NCBI GenBank assembly: GCA_910583885.1
Contig: CAJUAC010000058.1
Coordinates: 1 to 18,402, forward strand
Origin: an uncultured Oscillospiraceae bacterium
Lineage (GTDB): Bacteria > Bacillota > Clostridia > Oscillospirales > Oscillospiraceae
Direction of reading: 5' to 3'
DNA: 18,402 nucleotides
The notes beneath the pieces were generated by a model that saw only the letters and a program-made list of their open reading frames with translations, had not been told where the DNA came from and ran no database searches. Of this stretch, positions 1-7,695 are shown piece after piece. Within the stretch, counting starts at the first letter, position 1. The number at the start of each line of letters is the position of its first letter. The translations under genes were made by a program, and so were the position numbers.

Positions 1-607
1 CTCTGAGTATCCACTCCCCCTCTGCATTCTGCTCAGCCAACGTCTGCACCGAACCAGACTCCAGCTTGGCTGCCACTACCTGTATGCTCTGTAATGGGTC
101 TGCACGGATAAATAAGTTGTTTATAGAAGCATTCAGCCCTTCAAAAATAATAGAAAACACACCACTCCCAGTTATTTTTGTTGTCTTATACACATTCTCT
201 GCAAAGATCAGGCCGTTTCCGCCAGTTGTGAGGACGGAGAAAACGCAAGTGGACCGTATATCATGCTCCAGCCTCTGAAAAATACCTCTGCTGTCATCTG
301 GATGACAGTTTTCAATACAAAGGCCGCTGGTTCCAACAGTAATCTTTGCGTCATCGATATACCATCTGTCGATGGCATATCCAGGGGCTGCATAGGCCTT
401 CTGTCCCCGCTGGTTGACTGGATCCACTAAATACCAGTTGTCCAACAGGTTGGGATTCCTCCATCCCGTCTGTGCCACAGCCTCCCCTGCCCCATTGAAT
501 CCAACAATCTGTCCGGATGCCCCAGTGAGTATATCCTGTTTTGCGGAAACAAGGGCGCGTGTCCGTTCCCATAGGCGGTTCAAGCCCGTTTCATTTAAAT
601 ATCGCAT
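1..607 (-). CDS. Phage tail-fibre / receptor-binding-like protein, N-terminal 202 residues (cut by window edge)
   Basis: The minus frame stays open from an ATG at 607 to the left edge without a stop. The start has an excellent ribosome site (AAAGGGGGAG, 4 nt upstream). The first residues, MRYLNETGLNRLW, match the opening that many Firmicutes prophage tail or fibre proteins share (pattern YLxETGLxxLW, known from memory of the family). A KQDILTG segment (residues 23-29) and a GW-NPNLLDNWY-PVNQRG stretch (about 49-68) follow, which are typical entries to a receptor-binding domain. The rest (about 70-202) looks beta-rich and hydrophilic, with no signal peptide or membrane segment. The same frame is also open upstream to a TGA at 886-884, so a longer form starting at 877 is possible, but the 607 start is much better supported. 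Its C-terminus and any downstream lysis or tail genes lie outside the window. Confidence 0.72.
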   Translation of the reverse strand, partial: MRYLNETGLNRLWERTRALVSAKQDILTGASGQIVGFNGAGEAVAQTGWRNPNLLDNWYLVDPVNQRGQKAYAAPGYAIDRWYIDDAKITVGTSGLCIENCHPDDSRGIFQRLEHDIRSTCVFSVLTTGGNGLIFAENVYKTTKITGSGVFSIIFEGLNASINNLFIRADPLQSIQVVAAKLESGSVQTLAEQNAEGEWILR

Positions 608-744
608 CGGTCTCCCCCTTTGTTGTCTAGTATCCTGTTCACTTCCATATCCCCTCCATCTCGCATTATTGGGGGATATCTGGTTCCTCCTCCCACCTGG
701 GGTTCTGGATGTGCGGAGTGTTTCCCCTCCCCGTATAACGGCAT
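595..744 (-). CDS. Small phage-like ORF (49 residues) overlapping the tail-fibre start
   Basis: An ATG at 744 opens a 49-codon frame whose stop (597-595) lies 13 bases inside the fibre gene, an arrangement common in phage tail operons. The translation is rich in Gly, Pro and Asp (MPLYGEGKHS at the start, GGGTRYPP near residues 18-25, ending DRCDI). The ATG at 744 lacks a clear ribosome site. An internal ATG (residue 33, MEVNRILDNKGG) has GGAGGGG just upstream, so the true product may be only about 17 residues. The competing frame over the same bases is an upstream extension of the fibre gene; only one of the two is likely real. No function can be assigned. Confidence 0.38.
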   Translation of the reverse strand: MPLYGEGKHSAHPEPQVGGGTRYPPIMRDGGDMEVNRILDNKGGDRCDI

Positions 745-871
745 ATTTCACAAATCGTGTTCCCGCTATTGTTGGGAAGCCCTGCTCCGGCGGAAATTTT
801 ACTCTTTCCATAAAAACATTTCTAAACATTTGGGGGTTCTGACAATTTTCGATGGGTTTTTGATTCTCCGC

Positions 872-900
872 TTGCATATACCGTCAAAGCGTGTTACAAT
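872..900 (+). promoter_or_regulatory. Sigma-A promoter of the catabolic operon
   Basis: The -35 box TTGCAT (872-877) and the -10 box TACAAT (895-900) are separated by exactly 17 bases. Transcription would start near 907 and give a leader of about 44 bases before the first operon gene at 951. No other promoter of similar quality was seen before the TRAP genes, so this probably drives the whole operon. Confidence 0.7.
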
Positions 901-911
901 ACATCTATCAC
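891..911. promoter_or_regulatory. Imperfect dyad over the operon -10 box (possible GntR operator)
   Basis: The 21-base stretch GTGTTACAATACATCTATCAC has dyad symmetry at 6 of 10 position pairs (GTG..TA.A / T.TA..CAC) and covers the -10 box. The promoter of the GntR gene carries a similar dyad beginning TGTTACAAT in the same place (9913-9932). GntR/FCD proteins usually bind short dyads overlapping promoters; that this one is bound is inference. Confidence 0.3.
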
Positions 912-950
912 CTGGTCGACCAATGTATACCAAGAATGGGGCGTATTAAC

Positions 951-1805
951 ATGAATGCATTTCGCGAGCAAGCAGAAGGGCTGATGCGCGGGGCCTACGA
1001 CCTGCATGTCCACACCTGGCCTGACCACGACAGGCGCAGTGTCTCAGACCTGGAGCTTCTGGAGGACGCCGAGCGTCTGGGGATGGCAGGTGTGCTGATT
1101 AAAAACCACTATGAGCCCACTACAGGCCGGGCCGCGCTGGCTGGGCGTGTCCACACCGGCCAGGCACAGATTTATGGCAGCATCGCGCTCAACTGGTCCG
1201 TTGGCGGGGTAAACCCCTATGCGGTGGAGAGCGCGGCCCGGATGGGTGCAAAAATGGTCTGGCTGCCCACCCGGGAGGCGGAGGCGAGTATCCGCCTTGC
1301 GGGCCTCGGTGATTACCGGCCCCGGCCGCCGCTCCGGGTTGCCGGCAGCGACGGGAAGCCTCTGCCGGCGCTGTTGGAGGTGCTGGAGGTGGCCCGGGAT
1401 TACAACCTCCCTGTTTCCACCGGGCACATCACCCTGGAGGAGTCCTTTGCCGTCTGCCGGGCCGGCCTGGCCCTCGGCGTGCAGATGGTACTCAGCCATC
1501 CGGAATATGACCACACGCCAGTCCCTGTCAGCAGCCAGCAGGAATTTGCACAGATGGGTGTGCTGATTGAAAAGGACTGGGTTGACATCGCCCTGGGCAT
1601 GGCCACGGTGGAGTCCGTCGCGGACAGTATCCGGGCAGTGGGCCCGCAGCGGATCTACCTCGCCACCGACCGCGGCCAGGCCAGCGGTGAGCGCCCCGCA
1701 GAGGGGATGCTCCTGTTCGTCTCCGGCCTGCTGCGCTGCGGTATTTCCCCGGAGGAAATCCACACCATGATCCAGGAAAATCCCCGCAAGGTTTTGCGGA
1801 TCTAA
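951..1805 (+). CDS. DUF6282 family amidohydrolase-like protein, copy 1
   Basis: A 284-residue protein. The start at 951 was chosen, not the upstream in-frame ATGs at 891 and 936, because from there the N-terminus lines up with the second copy at 7696 (DLHVH at residues 17-21 here, DYHIH at 16-20 there). Visible metal-site candidates are H19 and H21 of the HxH motif, the Lys and His of LIKNHYEPT, the His of STGHITLEES, the His of LSHPEYDH and the Asp of ATDRGQ. This HxH-Lys-His-His-Asp order is that of amidohydrolase-superfamily TIM barrels. The protein should be cytosolic because it has no signal. It is the first gene of the operon, so it probably acts on the imported substrate or an intermediate (hydrolase or lactonase, inferred). 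DUF6282 has no established reaction that I know of. A weak hairpin follows the stop. Confidence 0.82.
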   Translation: MNAFREQAEGLMRGAYDLHVHTWPDHDRRSVSDLELLEDAERLGMAGVLIKNHYEPTTGRAALAGRVHTGQAQIYGSIALNWSVGGVNPYAVESAARMGAKMVWLPTREAEASIRLAGLGDYRPRPPLRVAGSDGKPLPALLEVLEVARDYNLPVSTGHITLEESFAVCRAGLALGVQMVLSHPEYDHTPVPVSSQQEFAQMGVLIEKDWVDIALGMATVESVADSIRAVGPQRIYLATDRGQASGERPAEGMLLFVSGLLRCGISPEEIHTMIQENPRKVLRI

Positions 1806-1821
1806 CTTCATTGGGCTATCG

Positions 1822-1840
1822 CGCTGTATGACAGCGTTTT
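1822..1840 (+). terminator. Weak hairpin with T4 between the first operon gene and the binding-protein gene
   Basis: CGCTGT (1822-1827), a 3-base loop and ACAGCG (1831-1836) are followed by TTTT. A six-pair stem with four T residues is a marginal terminator; it may act as a partial attenuator that sets the ratio of the DUF6282 protein to the transporter. Confidence 0.4.
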
Positions 1841-1868
1841 AGTAATAATGATTCAGAAAGGGATAGGT

Positions 1869-2984
1869 ATGATTATGAACCTCAAAAAAGTGCTCAGCCT
1901 GATGCTGTCTCTCATCATGCTTCTGGCGCTGGCTGCCTGTGGAGACAAGACAAGCTCCCCCGGCAATTCCAATACCCCCAGCACCCCCAGTGAGCCTGCA
2001 GAACAGCCCACAACCGAACCGGATTCCTCCGGCGGCACGGAGGGCATCAACCCGGCGGATGTGGAGGGATCCCTTCGCATGACCACAACCTCTCTCAGCT
2101 CAAACGGGCAGATCCTCGGCTCTGCCATGTGCGACATTGTCACTGCCAACCTGCCCAGCCTGAAAACATCCGTCATCATCTCCGCCGGCTCTGGGGAGAA
2201 CGCATTCCTGTTGGCGGACAAGGAGGCCGAGCTGGCCATTATGACGCCCGACGTCTCCTTCCAGTGCCAGAAGGGCATGGACCCCTACGGCGAGATTGAG
2301 ATGTACGCCATCACCAAGACCTTCACAAATGAGACTGTATTCGCCGTGCGTGCGGACAGCGGGATCACCTGCATGGAGGACCTCAAGGGCAAGACGGTCG
2401 CCGTTGGCGCCACCGGCAGCGGCCCCTACGAGCTGGCCAAGGCGGTCCTGGAATCCGGGTATGGGATCTGGGATGACATCGAAAAGGTCTATCTGGCAAC
2501 AGGCGACAGCCCCGACGCCCTGCGCGACGGCGTGGTCGACGCCATGGTCGCCCACCTCAGCTCCGGCTACCCCGCCTCCTACCTCTCCGAGCTGGACGCG
2601 GGCGGCGTACCGGTCACTTATCTGGGTGTCAGCGAAGAAGCCCTGGCACGCATCCAGGAGGAGCTGCCCTTTGAGATTTCTGTTGAGGAGGTTGAGGGGA
2701 CATCCCGCCTGGGCCAGCTGTCCGGCTCTGTCCTCTGCATGTCCAACACCCAATATGTAGCGGTCCGGCCCGACGTCAGCGAGGATCTGGTGTACGCCTT
2801 CACCAAGACCTTGATGGAGAACGCGGAGCAGCTGGATGCCTACCACTCCCTGGGGACTACCATCCGCCCGGAGACCGCCCTCTCCGGCCTTGACCCCAAT
2901 ATCCCCATCCATCCCGGCGCCGCCCGTTACTACCAGGAGGCCGGTGTATGGGACGACACGCTGACCGTGGGGACGGTGCATTGA
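1869..2984 (+). CDS. TAXI-family TRAP transporter substrate-binding lipoprotein
   Basis: A 371-residue extracytoplasmic solute receptor. The ATG at 1869 has AAAGGG six bases upstream; starts at 1848 and 1875 are possible. The N-terminus is a lipoprotein signal: MIMNLKK, a hydrophobic run, then the lipobox LAAC with the lipidated Cys at residue 24. A low-complexity Ser/Pro/Thr/Glu linker (about 28-60) follows, suited to tethering on a monoderm cell surface. The folded part has TAXI-type features: TTSLSSNGQILG near the start, ISAGSGENAFLLADKEAELAI, a central DLKGKTVAVGATGSG segment (common to TRAP binding proteins), then AVLESGYGIWDDI. It delivers a small organic acid to the fused permease at 3192. 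The gap between the two genes holds strong palindromes. The ligand is unknown. Confidence 0.9.
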   Translation: MIMNLKKVLSLMLSLIMLLALAACGDKTSSPGNSNTPSTPSEPAEQPTTEPDSSGGTEGINPADVEGSLRMTTTSLSSNGQILGSAMCDIVTANLPSLKTSVIISAGSGENAFLLADKEAELAIMTPDVSFQCQKGMDPYGEIEMYAITKTFTNETVFAVRADSGITCMEDLKGKTVAVGATGSGPYELAKAVLESGYGIWDDIEKVYLATGDSPDALRDGVVDAMVAHLSSGYPASYLSELDAGGVPVTYLGVSEEALARIQEELPFEISVEEVEGTSRLGQLSGSVLCMSNTQYVAVRPDVSEDLVYAFTKTLMENAEQLDAYHSLGTTIRPETALSGLDPNIPIHPGAARYYQEAGVWDDTLTVGTVH

Positions 2985-2986
2985 CG

Positions 2987-3085
2987 GGCCTCCCCCTCTT
3001 TCTGGAAAAAGGGACTGGAACCCACTTGATACCCTCTCTCCATCAAGCCCTTACAGGCCCTTTTCCCCAAAAAGAGGGGGCGGCC
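2987..3085. repeat. Long imperfect inverted repeat in the TRAP intergenic gap (REP/MITE-like)
   Basis: The left arm, 2987-3013 (GGCC-T-CCCCCTCTTT, then TGG-AAAAGGG), is nearly the reverse complement of the right arm, 3058-3085 (CCCTTTTCCCC, AAAAAGAGGGGG, CGGCC). Inside lies a second perfect stem, CTTGAT (3025-3030) with ATCAAG (3042-3047). The unit begins 2 bases after the binding-protein stop. It looks like a mobile or extragenic palindromic element, or an mRNA-stabilising structure. Confidence 0.6.
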
Positions 3086-3107
3086 TCGCCGCCCATCCCT
3101 TTCCCCA

Positions 3108-3167
3108 CCCGCCGGGGAGGGTGCAGCCCTCCCTGGCGGGGCGGGACAGAGTGACGTGCGTCCCGCC
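3108..3167. repeat. Two adjacent strong hairpins before the TRAP permease
   Basis: The first hairpin has 14-base arms, CCCGCCGGGGAGGG (3108-3121) and CCCTCCCTGGCGGG (3127-3140), with one mismatch and a 5-base loop. The second starts directly afterwards: GCGGGAC (3141-3147) with GTCCCGC (3160-3166). No T-run follows, so these are not typical terminators. They end about 25 bases before the permease start and could lower permease expression relative to the binding protein. Confidence 0.6.
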
Positions 3168-3191
3168 TGCATTTTGATAAAGGATAGAGGT

Positions 3192-5084
3192 ATGGATAAA
3201 GAAAAATTGTCTGCAATTCTCAACAAGCTCATCTATCTGATTGCCCTTGCTATGGGCATCTTCCAGATCTACAACAGCATCTTCCGCTCCCTGGATCCCA
3301 CCAGGCTGCAAAACTTCCATCTCATGTTCGCGCTGACGCTGATTTTCCTCGGCTCCATCAAGTCCGCGCTGAATGCGGAAAAGAAGCTGTGGCGTGTAGC
3401 GTTCCCCATCCTGGGGCTGGCTGCGGCCCTGCTGACCACGTTCTACATCCACGTCTGTTATGACAGCATGATCCTGCGCGTTGGGCGCTCCACACCGGTG
3501 GACCTGGTGATCGGGGCGGTGCTTCTGGTGGTGATCCTCTATGCTACCAGCGAATCCTTCGGTAAGGCGATCCCTATCCTCATTGTCATCGGGATCCTCT
3601 ATATGTTTACCGGCCCCTACCTGCCCGGGATCTTCTACCACGGCGGCTTCAGCGTAAAACGGGTCATTGCCTCTTTGGTCACAAGCTTCAGCGGCTGCTA
3701 CGGGAACCTGCTGAACACCTCCGCCACCTATATCGCCCTCTTTATGATCCTGGGGGGCTTCATGACCAAGACCGGTGCGGGCAACTTCTTTGTGCAGCTG
3801 GCGCTGGCGATAGGCGGGCGGTTCCGTGCCGGCCCGGGCCTCACGGCCATCGCGGCCAGCGGCCTGATGGGCTCCATCAACGGCAGCGCCAGCGCTGTGG
3901 TCGCTACCACCGGTGTGTTCACCCTGCCGCTGATGACAGAGCGCAAATATGACCCCGAGTTCGCTGCGGCGGTCTGCTCTGTTGCCTCCACCGGCGGGAT
4001 GATCCTCCCCCCGGTCATGGGGGTTGGTGCGTTCATTATGGCCGAGCTGACCGGCAATACCTATGCGGCCGTCGCCCTGTGCGCGGTGGTCCCGGCCCTG
4101 CTCTACTACCTGATGACTGCCAGCGTTGTGGTCATCCGCGCCAAAAAGATGGGCCTGCAGCCCATCCCCCCGGAGGAGCTGCCCAAGCTCGGCCCGACGC
4201 TGCGGGAGGGGGCCCCCTTCCTGCTGCCCCTGCTGAGCATCGTCTACTGCCTGAGCGTAGGCTTCTCCACCACCAAGGCGGCGCTGTACGCCATCGCGCT
4301 GCTGATCCTTGTCTACCTGGCCAAGTGCATCGCCAAGGATCCAGGGTGCGTGCGGCGGTTCGCCACCTACAAGCCCCTTATCGACGGTCTGGCTGACGGC
4401 GCCAAGAGCTGCATCGGCGTTGCCGTCACCATGGCAGCTGTGGGCATCCTCAACAACTGTGTCGTTTCCACAGGCCTTGCCAACCGCCTGGTGAATATGA
4501 TCCTGAGCCTGGGCAACGACGGCTGGCTGTTCAGCCTGGTGATTACCATGCTCCTGACGCTCCTGTTCGGCATGGGCGTGCCCACCACGGCGGCCTACAT
4601 CATCCTGGCGATGATGGCCGCGCCGTCTCTGGTGCAGATTGGCCTGCCGGTCCTGCCGGTCCACCTGTTTATCTTCTACTTTGCCGCTATCGCCAACCTG
4701 ACGCCCCCGGTGGCGCCCGCGACCATCATTGCCGGCAAGATGGCCAACGCCAACTACGTCAAGGCCTGCGGCCACGCGATGAAGATGTGCCTGAGCTCGT
4801 TTATCCTCCCCTTCATCTTTGTCATGCGCCCGGCCATGCTGCTCCAGGGCAGCCCCCTGGAGATCCTCGATGTGGTGGGGACCGCGATCCTCGGCCTGCT
4901 GTCCTTCGCCGCCTTTGGCGAGCGGTACCTGCTGCAAAAAAACTCCATCTGGGAGCAGGGGCTGCTGCTGTGCGCCTCGGCGCTGCTGATCCTGCCCATG
5001 CCCTGGTATGGGACAGCTGCCGGCGTAGCCTTCCTGGCCGCCGTGGCTGTGCGGCAAAAGCTCTCCCGGGCCGCAATGGCCTGA
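3192..5084 (+). CDS. TRAP transporter fused permease (DctQ-DctM, 4TM/12TM type)
   Basis: A 630-residue polytopic membrane protein. The start at 3192 has GGATAGAGG just upstream; an in-frame ATG at 3156 lies inside the hairpin region and is less likely. The N-terminal part (about 1-130) has four hydrophobic segments that replace the separate small TRAP subunit. The large-subunit core follows, with the conserved GLMGSINGSASAVVATTG and ASTGGMILPPVMGVGAFIM segments and the later repeat MGVPTTAAYIILA plus LTPPVAPATIIAG. The length is usual for the fused permeases that work with TAXI binding proteins. These carriers use a sodium (or proton) gradient, not ATP. Together with the lipoprotein at 1869 it forms the complete importer of the operon. 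Confidence 0.93.
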   Translation: MDKEKLSAILNKLIYLIALAMGIFQIYNSIFRSLDPTRLQNFHLMFALTLIFLGSIKSALNAEKKLWRVAFPILGLAAALLTTFYIHVCYDSMILRVGRSTPVDLVIGAVLLVVILYATSESFGKAIPILIVIGILYMFTGPYLPGIFYHGGFSVKRVIASLVTSFSGCYGNLLNTSATYIALFMILGGFMTKTGAGNFFVQLALAIGGRFRAGPGLTAIAASGLMGSINGSASAVVATTGVFTLPLMTERKYDPEFAAAVCSVASTGGMILPPVMGVGAFIMAELTGNTYAAVALCAVVPALLYYLMTASVVVIRAKKMGLQPIPPEELPKLGPTLREGAPFLLPLLSIVYCLSVGFSTTKAALYAIALLILVYLAKCIAKDPGCVRRFATYKPLIDGLADGAKSCIGVAVTMAAVGILNNCVVSTGLANRLVNMILSLGNDGWLFSLVITMLLTLLFGMGVPTTAAYIILAMMAAPSLVQIGLPVLPVHLFIFYFAAIANLTPPVAPATIIAGKMANANYVKACGHAMKMCLSSFILPFIFVMRPAMLLQGSPLEILDVVGTAILGLLSFAAFGERYLLQKNSIWEQGLLLCASALLILPMPWYGTAAGVAFLAAVAVRQKLSRAAMA

Positions 5085-5121
5085 CAAAACGTTCCACCAC
5101 TATTTTTTCCGGAGGTTAATT

Positions 5122-5997
5122 ATGAAAATTGCATGTATTGGTCTGGGCGTGATGGGCAAGTACATGGCCCTGAACATGGTCAAAAGCGGGGAACTGGCGG
5201 TTGTCTGCGATGTAACAGACAGGGCGTTCCCGGAATTCAAAGAGGCGGGCGTGTGCGCCACCAGGGACACCACCGCAGCCGCCGGGGCGGATATCATCTT
5301 CCTCAGCCTGCCCAACACCGCTGTGGTGCGCAGCGTGATCCGGGACCTGGTCCCCCATATGCACGCGGGCCAAATCATCGTCGACCTGAGCACCATCAAA
5401 TACAACGCCACACTGGAGCTCCATGAGCAGCTGGGCGAGGCGGGCATCGAATTTTTGGACGCGCCGGTCTCCGGCATGGAGTCCCGGGCCAAGGACGGCA
5501 CCCTCACTGTCATGTGCGGCGGCAAGGAAGCGGTCTTCGAGCGGGTCCGGCCCTACTTCTCCTACATCGGCACCAAGGTGCTGTATATGGGTACTGCCGG
5601 TGCCGGCCAGCTCACGAAGCTGATTAACCAGCTCCTCTTCGACATCAACGCCGCCGCCCTGGCGGAAATCCTCCCCATGTCCGTGAAGATGGGGCTGGAC
5701 TGCGAAAAGGTGGGACAGGTGGTCAACAGCGGCACCGGCAGGAGCTACGCCTCGGAATTCTTCATCCCCAACATCCTCAAGGACAGCTTCCGCAACGGCT
5801 ACTCCATGCGCAACGCCTACAAGGATCTGGTCAGCGCAGCGGAGCTGGGCGGCAGCCTGGGGATCCCCATGCCTGTGCTGGCCGCCGCCACCAGCACCTA
5901 CCAGATGGCCCTGTGCAAGGGCCTGGGCGACAACGACAAGGGCGGCATGATCAAGGTGTTCGAGGAGCTTCTGGACGTGCGCTTCAGGGGGGCATGA
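5122..5997 (+). CDS. NAD(P)-dependent 3-hydroxyisobutyrate dehydrogenase-family oxidoreductase
   Basis: A 291-residue cytosolic enzyme with a good ribosome site (GGAGG, about 7 bases before ATG 5122). The Rossmann motif GLGVMG is at residues 7-12. The substrate-binding signature DAPVSGMESRAKDGTL is at about 113-128, with the family's usual second Gly replaced by Met. The catalytic Lys is K166 in GAGQLTKLINQ, with N169 one turn on. The family interconverts beta-hydroxyacids and semialdehydes or ketoacids (3-hydroxyisobutyrate, tartronate semialdehyde, 4-hydroxybutyrate relatives). Asp30 at the end of the second strand (VVCD) suggests NAD preference, which is inferred. The stop lies immediately before the dehydratase start, so the two are probably translated together and act on linked intermediates. 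Confidence 0.9.
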   Translation: MKIACIGLGVMGKYMALNMVKSGELAVVCDVTDRAFPEFKEAGVCATRDTTAAAGADIIFLSLPNTAVVRSVIRDLVPHMHAGQIIVDLSTIKYNATLELHEQLGEAGIEFLDAPVSGMESRAKDGTLTVMCGGKEAVFERVRPYFSYIGTKVLYMGTAGAGQLTKLINQLLFDINAAALAEILPMSVKMGLDCEKVGQVVNSGTGRSYASEFFIPNILKDSFRNGYSMRNAYKDLVSAAELGGSLGIPMPVLAAATSTYQMALCKGLGDNDKGGMIKVFEELLDVRFRGA

Positions 5998-5999
5998 CG

Positions 6000-7670
6000 A
6001 TGTACCGGCGAGGGAATGACCAGGATATGACAGAGGCCTATTACATCGGGCTGATGGGCTCTGTTGGATACCGGAAGAAGGATATTTCAGAAAAGCCCGT
6101 GATCGGCATCGTCAACTCCTGGAACGATATGAACCCGGGCCACAAGCCCCTGCGGGAGCTGGCGGGCTACGTCAAGGAGGGCGTCTGGGCCGCAGGCGGC
6201 ACCCCGGCGGAGTTCTGCGTGCCCGCCCCCTGCGACGGCATGGCCCAGGGCGAGGGGATGCACTACGTGCTGCCCCAGCGGGATCTGATCGCCGCATCCA
6301 TTGAGACCATGGTGCAGGCCCACGGCTTGGACGGCCTGGTGTTCCTGTGCTCCTGCGATAAGATTGTGCCTGGTATGCTGATGGCGGCGGCACATCTGGA
6401 TCTGCCCGCCCTGTTCCTGACCGCGGGGTCGATGCTGCCCTATGAGGAGACGGGCCGGACCTACTGCACCTCTGACCTGAAGGAGTCCATTGGCCAGTAT
6501 AACAAGGGGGCCATCGACCGCAGGACCTTTGACCGCTGGCAGGCGAATATGTGCTCGTCCTGCGGGACCTGCTCCATGTACGGCACCGCCAACACCCTGG
6601 GCGCCTTCCTGGAGGCCACCGGCGTGGCCCCCTTCGGCAGCAGCACCATGCTCTTCTGCGACGGGGCGAAGGTGCGCCAGGCCAGGGATGTGGGGGAGCG
6701 GATTGTGGCGCTGACCAAGTCAGAGCAGGCCTTCCGCCAGTTTATGACCCGTCCGGCGCTGGTCAACGGCCTGCGCTATGTCTCCGCCACCGGTGGCTCC
6801 ACCAATGCGGTCCTGCACATCCCTGCCCTTGCCAAAGTGCTGGGGCTGGAGATGCCCCTGGCGGAGTTTGACGCGCTCCAGGCCTCCGTCCCCGTGGTGG
6901 CCAAGCTCAAGCCTGCCTCCCCCCACACGATTTACGACTACCACCGGGCCGGAGGTGTACCGGCAGTGCTGCTGACCATCCGGGAACATCTGGACACCAG
7001 CGTCCCCCTGGCTATGGAGGGGGGCACCCTGGGCGCCTACCTGGAGCAGTACGACCTGCCCATTGACCGCAGCGTCATCCGCCCCGCCGGGGAGCCGCTG
7101 TCCACCGGCGGCTGCTACGGGGTGCTCTCCGGCAACCTGGCCCCCCGGGGCGCGGTGGTGAAAAAGACCGGCGTAGAGCCCGCCATGTACTACCACAGGG
7201 GCCCCGCCGTGGTGTTCGACTCCGAGGAGGCGGTACGCGAGTTCTTCCTCCACGACACGATCCAGCCCGGCTCTGTGCTGGTGGTGCGCTATGAGGGGCC
7301 CAAGGGCGGCCCCGGGATGCGGGAGCTGTCCATCCCCGCCGCCATGCTGGTGGGGATGGGGCTGCACACCTCTGTCGCCATGATTACGGATGGACGCTTC
7401 TCCGGCGCGACCCGGGGCCCCTGCATCGGCCACATCACCCCGGAGGCCTGGGAGGGCGGCCCCCTGGCCCTGGTGGAAAACGGGGACATCATTGAAATTG
7501 ACCTGGAAAAAAAGTCGCTGACCCTGGAGGTACCGGAGCAGGAGCTGGAACGCCGCCGTCAATGCTGGCAGCGGCCGGACCGCCCCCTCACCGGCGTGAT
7601 GGCCGCCTACCGGGAGGCCGTCTCCGGCGCTGACGAGGGCGCAGTGTGGCTCTACCGGAACGCACGATAA
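6000..7670 (+). CDS. IlvD/Edd-family dehydratase (dihydroxyacid dehydratase-like)
   Basis: A 556-residue iron-sulfur hydro-lyase. The ATG at 6000 is preferred because AGGGGGG ends 7 bases before it; the ATG at 5994, which overlaps the previous stop as ATGA, is the alternative. Cluster ligands are C119 in CSCDK and C188/C191 in MCSSCGTC. At the position where [2Fe-2S] dihydroxyacid dehydratases carry a Cys, this protein has PGH (residues 46-48) like E. coli IlvD, so an oxygen-sensitive [4Fe-4S] cluster is likely (inference). GNLAPRGAVVK, RYEGPKGGPGMRE and ITDGRFSGATRG (catalytic Ser near S468) complete the family pattern. These enzymes turn 2,3-dihydroxyacids into 2-ketoacids. No other branched-chain biosynthesis gene is nearby, so a catabolic sugar-acid or hydroxyacid substrate is more likely than valine/isoleucine synthesis. 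Confidence 0.9.
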   Translation: MYRRGNDQDMTEAYYIGLMGSVGYRKKDISEKPVIGIVNSWNDMNPGHKPLRELAGYVKEGVWAAGGTPAEFCVPAPCDGMAQGEGMHYVLPQRDLIAASIETMVQAHGLDGLVFLCSCDKIVPGMLMAAAHLDLPALFLTAGSMLPYEETGRTYCTSDLKESIGQYNKGAIDRRTFDRWQANMCSSCGTCSMYGTANTLGAFLEATGVAPFGSSTMLFCDGAKVRQARDVGERIVALTKSEQAFRQFMTRPALVNGLRYVSATGGSTNAVLHIPALAKVLGLEMPLAEFDALQASVPVVAKLKPASPHTIYDYHRAGGVPAVLLTIREHLDTSVPLAMEGGTLGAYLEQYDLPIDRSVIRPAGEPLSTGGCYGVLSGNLAPRGAVVKKTGVEPAMYYHRGPAVVFDSEEAVREFFLHDTIQPGSVLVVRYEGPKGGPGMRELSIPAAMLVGMGLHTSVAMITDGRFSGATRGPCIGHITPEAWEGGPLALVENGDIIEIDLEKKSLTLEVPEQELERRRQCWQRPDRPLTGVMAAYREAVSGADEGAVWLYRNAR

Positions 7671-7695
7671 TCAAACAAAGGAAGGGAACTATACC

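Noticed and set aside
3051..5087. 678-codon open frame on the minus strand opposite the TRAP permease
   Set aside because: Its translation is low-complexity (Gln/Gly/Asp/His-rich) and antisense to a gene with clear membrane segments and family motifs; it is a product of GC-rich codon use.
6000..7670. Reading the dehydratase as the valine/isoleucine biosynthetic ilvD
   Set aside because: The family fits, but no other branched-chain gene is present and the transporter, demethylase and DUF6282 context points to catabolism; the gene symbol was left empty.
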